Assembly: GCA_963576725.1 (NCBI GenBank)
Contig: OY755237.1
Span: 62,532,979-62,596,978, forward strand
Length of the DNA stretch: 64,000 bases
DNA from: Azorinus chamasolen
Taxonomy: Eukaryota > Mollusca > Bivalvia > Cardiida > Solecurtidae
Direction of reading: 5' to 3'
Shown: positions 59,955-64,000 of the stretch, in pieces
Numbering within the stretch: the stretch's first letter is position 1
Layout of the letters: each line of letters opens with the position of its first letter
Program-made: the position numbers and the translations under genes
Notes under the pieces: model-generated
What the model saw: only the letters and a program-made list of their open reading frames with translations
The model's database searches: none
Told to the model about the DNA's origin: nothing

Positions 59955-60072
59955 TCTAGGATAATCTAGGAACTTTCTGCATGACATTCACACTGCATTA
60001 AGCAGCCACCTGCCTAAAAGTATCTAGATTCTGCTCTACTAAAATTCCGGTTTAGAAAGGTTTTACTTTATA
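59955..60072 (+). mobile_element. TA-E MITE, right half
   Basis: TAGGAACTTTCTGCATGACA to AGAAAGGTTTTACTTTA. Confidence 0.8.
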
Positions 60073-60074
60073 CA

Positions 60075-60598
60075 CTGTTCAAAATGGGCAGAGTTTGCAA
60101 TGAATATCCGTGGAGTAAAGATGTAAAGGCCAGGGTTTAACTTGATTAAAGACTGCGTAAATCTGCAATTCTTTGTTAAAATCTACACTCTTACATTCGC
60201 CTGTTGAAAGTCATAATACAAATCTAATCGAAATATTAACGTGTTAATTTGTCAATTTTCCACCTGTAAATGCTAGCAATTACCGAGATAGAAGCTACCT
60301 TATTCATTCTGTTCACTACTGGTTCGGTGTAATATACTTGAATAGCGATAAGGTTAAATGCCAGTTTGCGAGTAGGCTTGTAGTCTATACATGTCAATTT
60401 CACACATACTGCAAACTTTGAAAGCAGTTTGGACCCATATGAGACTTGGACTAACTTGTCGTCTCAGAACGATCCTGTCCGCATTGGTACACTGGTCACG
60501 ATTTTAAAAGAAATGTAAGACAGCATCTACACTGAGAATTGAAACATAAGACATTTTATGCCTAGCAGTGTCACTTTGTTTGTTAAGTGGTAGCTCTT
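60075..60598. other. Spacer with A tail and worn H hairpin
   Basis: An A right end at 60095-60130 and an H-type hairpin at about 60415-60480 (AGCAGTTTGGACCCATATGA). Confidence 0.5.
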
Positions 60599-60599
60599 A

Positions 60600-60775
60600 A
60601 ATGCCTGTAAAAAGTTATATCTGCTCAAATCTAGTTCAATTTTAAATACTTCCGATTCGATTAAGTTTATTTTAGACAGTATTGCTTGAGTGCTGATCAG
60701 AGTGGATCCTGATGAGACGCCGATTAACCCGGTCTCTCATTTGGATCCGATCTGTTTGCAAATGTTAATCAACGG
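60600..60775 (-). mobile_element. TTAA-H element, worn
   Basis: Shoulder TACTTCCGATTCGATTAAG, hairpin GAGTGGATCCTGATGAGACG around GCCGATTAACCCGG. Confidence 0.72.
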
Positions 60776-60902
60776 GAGCTAAATACTTTAGCGGAATAAG
60801 CGTAACCAGTCTTATCGACACCGAGGACTATTTGAGACGAGTAATTTTACCCGGCGTTTAATTCTATTTGCTATTCTGTAAGATATGGGTCACAGAACTT
60901 AC

Positions 60903-61111
60903 ATCCCTTAATCGCAACCTGACTCGTATTTTGTAAACGACATAAACATGATAAACCTAGACGAAACGCCGAGTTACTCGGTGTCTCAACAGGATCCAAA
61001 CTATTTGACACTCGGTCAATAATTTCTTAAAACCCTGACTGAATCGGAATTAGATCACATATTCGAATTTAAGCAAACAATATATTTTTTTAAATTCCGG
61101 GATAAGGGTTG
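60903..61111 (+). mobile_element. TTAA-H MITE (about 209 bp)
   Basis: CATCCCTTAATCGCAACCTG to CCGGGATAAGGGTTGA. Hairpin around GCCGAGTTACTCGG, shoulder GGTCAATAATTTCTTAAAAC. Confidence 0.8.
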
Positions 61112-61224
61112 AGATATTGGTCTAGTGTCTGTTTTACCATTGTAATGCCGTAGGCTTGTTTTTTCGATAGAAACTGTATACTAATTCGGATTTTGATATA
61201 CATAATCTTCTATTTCTTTTCAAA

Positions 61225-61310
61225 TACTAAAGCAGAGGGCAAAACAGTGTTGATCCTGACGTGATGCCACTTTACCAGGCATCTCAGCTTGATCCAGTCC
61301 TCGAGTATAC
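61225..61310. mobile_element. H-type hairpin, worn
   Basis: AAAACAGTGTTGATCCTGAC and CAGCTTGATCCAGTCCTCG. Confidence 0.5.
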
Positions 61311-61494
61311 GCCTGTTACATTGTGAATATTATTAAGGCCAGTTCCATTTAAACAGATTGGTTTAAATCAGAAGCAAACTTAAGCACCGTTTGGTCTGAG
61401 GCATGCGTGAGGTACATGTAGAAGAAAAACGAAAATTTAGGAGAAATAGACAGACAACGGCAACCCAATATTTGCAAACAAAACGTGTAAGCTG

Positions 61495-61918
61495 AACCGA
61501 TTACCATACAGGCTATTTTAGACGCTTACTCTTTCAATAAATCTATTGAAAAAGAAAACATTAACCTATTCCCTCATAGGCTATATTTAGATCCAACCAC
61601 TTTGAATAAGTCTACCGAAAAGGAGCATTAACTAGAGAAAAGGAAACTTTTAGAATTTTGTAGTTTGAAACTATTGTGATAAATAGAGCATTTGCTCCTA
61701 TAGGAGCAAATGCTCTATTTATCACAATAGTTTTAATAGGTGACTTTTGCAGAGGCGTCAAAAGGCGTTAATATGAGGGAATGGGTTAATTAGAAAAAAA
61801 GGAAATGGTGATAACTGTTTAGTTTTGAAACCATTGTAATAAATAGAGCATTTTCTCCATAGTTTTAAAAAAGTGGCATTTACATAGGCGTCAAAAGGCG
61901 TCAATATCAGGGAATTAA
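61495..61918 (+). mobile_element. TTAA-B MITE containing a second TTAA-B
   Basis: Outer sequence from ACCGATTACCATACAGGC to GGGAATTAATT. Its own hairpin is half lost (GCATTTTCTCCATAG). Confidence 0.88.
61561..61789 (+). mobile_element. TTAA-B MITE, inner, near-perfect (229 bp)
   Basis: TTAACCTATTCCCTCATAGG to GAGGGAATGGGTTAA. Perfect palindrome around GCTCCTATAGGAGC. It sits in the outer copy's CATTAACTAGAGAAAAGG site, with TTAA on both sides. Confidence 0.96.
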
Positions 61919-62025
61919 TTAAAAAGGTAAACGAATAACATTTATTGGTACAATGTACATGTGTAGGCAAAAAAGGTATATGTCAAATGAGTGTCAGTTC
62001 AACTGATACATGTAACAAGATCCTG

Positions 62026-62275
62026 ACTAACCCTTTATGTGATGAATATTCATGTAAAAAAGAATAACATCATGCATGGATGCTAATTAGACAATTTTTT
62101 ATTCTAGTATATGACCATATGAATCTGTTGCACTTGCAGAAACCACAGACTCAGATTTATATTATATAATAAGCAAAGCTAATAGACCCTGATCATACTG
62201 CTCCTACATATACCGTCTGATCTGGGTCTAATCTGTTTGCATAGGCATACAAATGTCTCTAGCAGCTAAATGGTT
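62026..62275 (-). mobile_element. TTAA-A MITE (250 bp)
   Basis: CTAACCCTTTATGTGATGAA to AGCAGCTAAATGGTTAGG. Palindrome worn. Confidence 0.82.
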
Positions 62276-62298
62276 AGGAAAGAGACATACATAAGACA

Positions 62299-62540
62299 TA
62301 GAGTAAAACCTCTCTTAACCGGAATTTTATTTTACTATAATATCGGCATTGGAGACAGGTGGCAGCTTAATTCAGGGTAACGTGCAGTGTGAAAATGCAG
62401 GATGGCAGCTTAAAGCAGGATGAAAGTCATATAGAAAGCTCCCATAGCTTTCTGCGTGACTTTCACCCTGCATTAAGCAGCCACCAGCCTATCTAACACC
62501 TTATCCACTAGAATTCCAGTTTAGATAGGTTTTTACTGTA
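62299..62540 (+). mobile_element. TA-E MITE with partial duplication (242 bp)
   Basis: TAGAGTAAAACCTCTC to GATAGGTTTTTACTGTA. The left arm start occurs twice (GGTGGCAGCTTAATTCAGGG and GATGGCAGCTTAAAGCAGGA). Confidence 0.88.
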
Positions 62541-62713
62541 TTTAAGCAGTTCATTATCGTCTGATTCAGATATTAAGGTAGAGTTTCCTTTCAATTTCCT
62601 TTTCAAAGATATAAAAAGAATATACATGTATTACGTACGGTTAGCCTGGGTAATCGATGTATCACCCGATCTTTTTGCGATGGTTGTCAGTGATTAGTCT
62701 ATTATGGCAAAAT

Positions 62714-62978
62714 GAATAAACCATTTACCATATAGAGACACGTTAGTTGAATTTACAAACATAGTATACCCCGATCAGATGGCTCCTGTCGGAATCGTCT
62801 AATCAGCGTCTACTCTGTTTGCTTATGGAATGATATAAATTTGATTCTACTGTTTATGTCAATGTAGTACATTCCGGTGTTCATATTCCATTAGAATATG
62901 TTCAGCTAATTAATTCAGCTAATTAATTTTCACACATTTATTATTTGTTTCATGCATATTCATCAAGTAAAGTGCTGA
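62714..62978 (+). mobile_element. TTAA-A MITE (about 265 bp)
   Basis: AAACCATTTACCATATAGAG to CATCAAGTAAAGTGCTGAA. The shoulder has a 15-bp tandem duplication of TTCAGCTAATTAA. Confidence 0.8.
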
Positions 62979-63028
62979 ATTGACACTTTCAGTAAACCCC
63001 CACCAATGCTACAATTTTGTAAGTAAAT

Positions 63029-63234
63029 ATTAAATCTCCCCTAAAGCAGACGTTAGATTTAGTATAAATATCGATATTGTAGACAGGTTGCAGCTTAATG
63101 CAGGGTGAAAGTCATACAGAAAGCTCCTCTAGGAGCTTTCTGTATGTCTTTCACCCTGCATTCAGCAGTCATTTGCCTAAAAGTATCTAAATTCTTCTCT
63201 TCTAGAATTCCGGTTTAGAGGGGTTTTACTATTA
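63029..63234 (+). mobile_element. TA-E MITE (206 bp)
   Basis: ATTAAATCTCCCCTAAAGCA to GAGGGGTTTTACTATTA. Near-perfect hairpin around AGCTCCTCTAGGAGCT; left tip worn. Confidence 0.88.
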
Positions 63235-63330
63235 ATGTTGCCATGCATTAAGTCACCACCGGTAGGCTATTTAAGACCCAGATTTCAACCGCCTTTTTAT
63301 ATCATTTTAGCGGGGGTTCAATGCACTTAC
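63235..63330 (+). mobile_element. TA-F MITE, right end
   Basis: GCCATGCATTAAGTCACCAC to TTTAGCGGGGGTTCAATG. Confidence 0.55.
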
Positions 63331-63537
63331 ATTGTAAGGATTGCCGCGCTCAAGGGAAATGACGTGTAATTTTGCAAGTTAGAAATCGTTTTGTTCGATA
63401 CCATTTTCAAAAACAAATCTCATTTCATATGTCATTGTGTGAATATTAACAATTAGCCTCATGTAGTTTCCTACTTATATCAATATACATTTACATCCGA
63501 TTAAATGTAGTTCACACTTTTGAGAAACTCTAGACCG
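63331..63537. other. Spacer
   Basis: No gene or repeat recognised. Confidence 0.4.
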
Positions 63538-63605
63538 AGCGTCAAACAGCCTGGTTCCTGATCAGACGCCGTGTCTCATCTGGATCCAAGCTGTTTGACA
63601 CTGCC
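63538..63605. mobile_element. TTAA-H hairpin
   Basis: GTCAAACAGCCTGGTTCCTG pairs with GGATCCAAGCTGTTTGAC; centre shortened (GACGCCGTGTCTC). Confidence 0.7.
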
Positions 63606-63643
63606 AATCTGATGGTGCCTGGTATGCGAAGAGTTAGATATTG

Positions 63644-63840
63644 TACAGTGAAACCTGTATAAGGCGAACAACAAAACGACGTGTAATTATGGGTATATAT
63701 GTAGGGCAGGTGGTAGCTTAATACAGGTCAAAAGTAATAGGAGCTTTCTGCATTACGTTTGACCTGTATTAAGCAACCACCTGCTTTTTAAGATGCCTGT
63801 GTCCAATTTATATAAGGTCGCTTAAGAAGGTGCTGCTGTA
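63644..63840 (+). mobile_element. TA-F MITE with shortened left arm (197 bp)
   Basis: TACAGTGAAACCTGTAT to AGAAGGTGCTGCTGTA. Left arm is cut (CAAAAGTAATAGGAGCTTTC). Confidence 0.87.
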
Positions 63841-64000
63841 TCAATTCTGGTTAGTTGAATAACAGACAATTCCACATGGAATGCATTTGTTTCCATGAAG
63901 CTTTAGGCCACACTTTATACCAGATGGTATTTACAGTATCGCAGACACAGGCCTTTGGCGTGTTTAAAACGCTTTCGTAAACTCTTTGGCTGCAAATCGA
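63841..64000. other. Window end, unassigned
   Basis: A sequence near the end (CGTAAACTCTTTGGCTGC) weakly resembles the tip of family T; otherwise nothing is seen. Confidence 0.35.

Noticed and set aside
1..64000. CRISPR-like array, because of evenly recurring palindromes
   Set aside because: Copies are 200-250-bp elements with TIRs and target duplications, irregularly spaced and in both orientations. The organism is a metazoan by repeat content.
1..64000. Rho-independent terminators, suggested by many GC-rich hairpins followed by T-rich DNA
   Set aside because: The context is eukaryotic and the hairpins are the centres of MITEs.

Overview
The window looks like nuclear DNA of a bivalve mollusc. 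This rests on its AT-richness, satellite-carrying elements with terminal inverted repeats (TIRs), a tRNA-headed SINE with an AACAATC-type tail, and an extreme load of hairpin-bearing miniature transposons (MITEs). No rRNA, mitochondrial or conserved marker gene fixes the species. I see one convincing protein-coding gene, a single open frame of 586 codons at 44445-46205. No transposase, reverse transcriptase, tRNA gene, rRNA or CRISPR was found. Nearly all other short open frames are translations of repeats.

Most of the remaining ~60 kb consists of MITEs of 200-250 bp. For this report I name them by flanking target site and a letter. TTAA families (A, B, C, G, H, I, S, T, U) begin TTAACCC(T/A)TT or a variant and end with its complement. 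TTAA flanks and CCC/GGG tips fit the piggyBac superfamily. TA families (D, E, F) begin TACAGTA(A/G)AACC and end GGTTTTACTGTA or similar. TA flanks and CAGT tips fit the pogo/Tc1-mariner group. Small hairpins J, K, O and P form further groups. Almost every family has the same plan: TIR, non-palindromic shoulder, long central palindrome, shoulder, TIR. Strand signs for repeats are a convention of orientation within each family.

Layout: 0-3.2 kb, MITEs. 3.2-11.4 kb, three satellite-bearing TIR elements (about 158-bp repeats; an exact 630-bp higher-order repeat; about 163-bp repeats). 11.4-34.8 kb, dense nested MITEs with a 19-bp and a 28-bp minisatellite. 34.8-36.1 kb, a 73-bp duplication and a 36-bp minisatellite. 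36.1-43.6 kb, MITEs and a SINE. 43.6-46.7 kb, a MITE-free island around the gene. 46.7-64 kb, MITEs again.

The most interesting signal is in the hairpins. Seven families from two transposon classes share the same palindromic core (GCTCCTNNAGGAGC). Several families share a longer stem with one conserved mismatch. The two arms of a hairpin change together between copies. At least one TTAA element (56778-57028) carries the hairpin of the TA families. The palindrome therefore behaves as a module that is kept or copied independently of the transposon ends that carry it.
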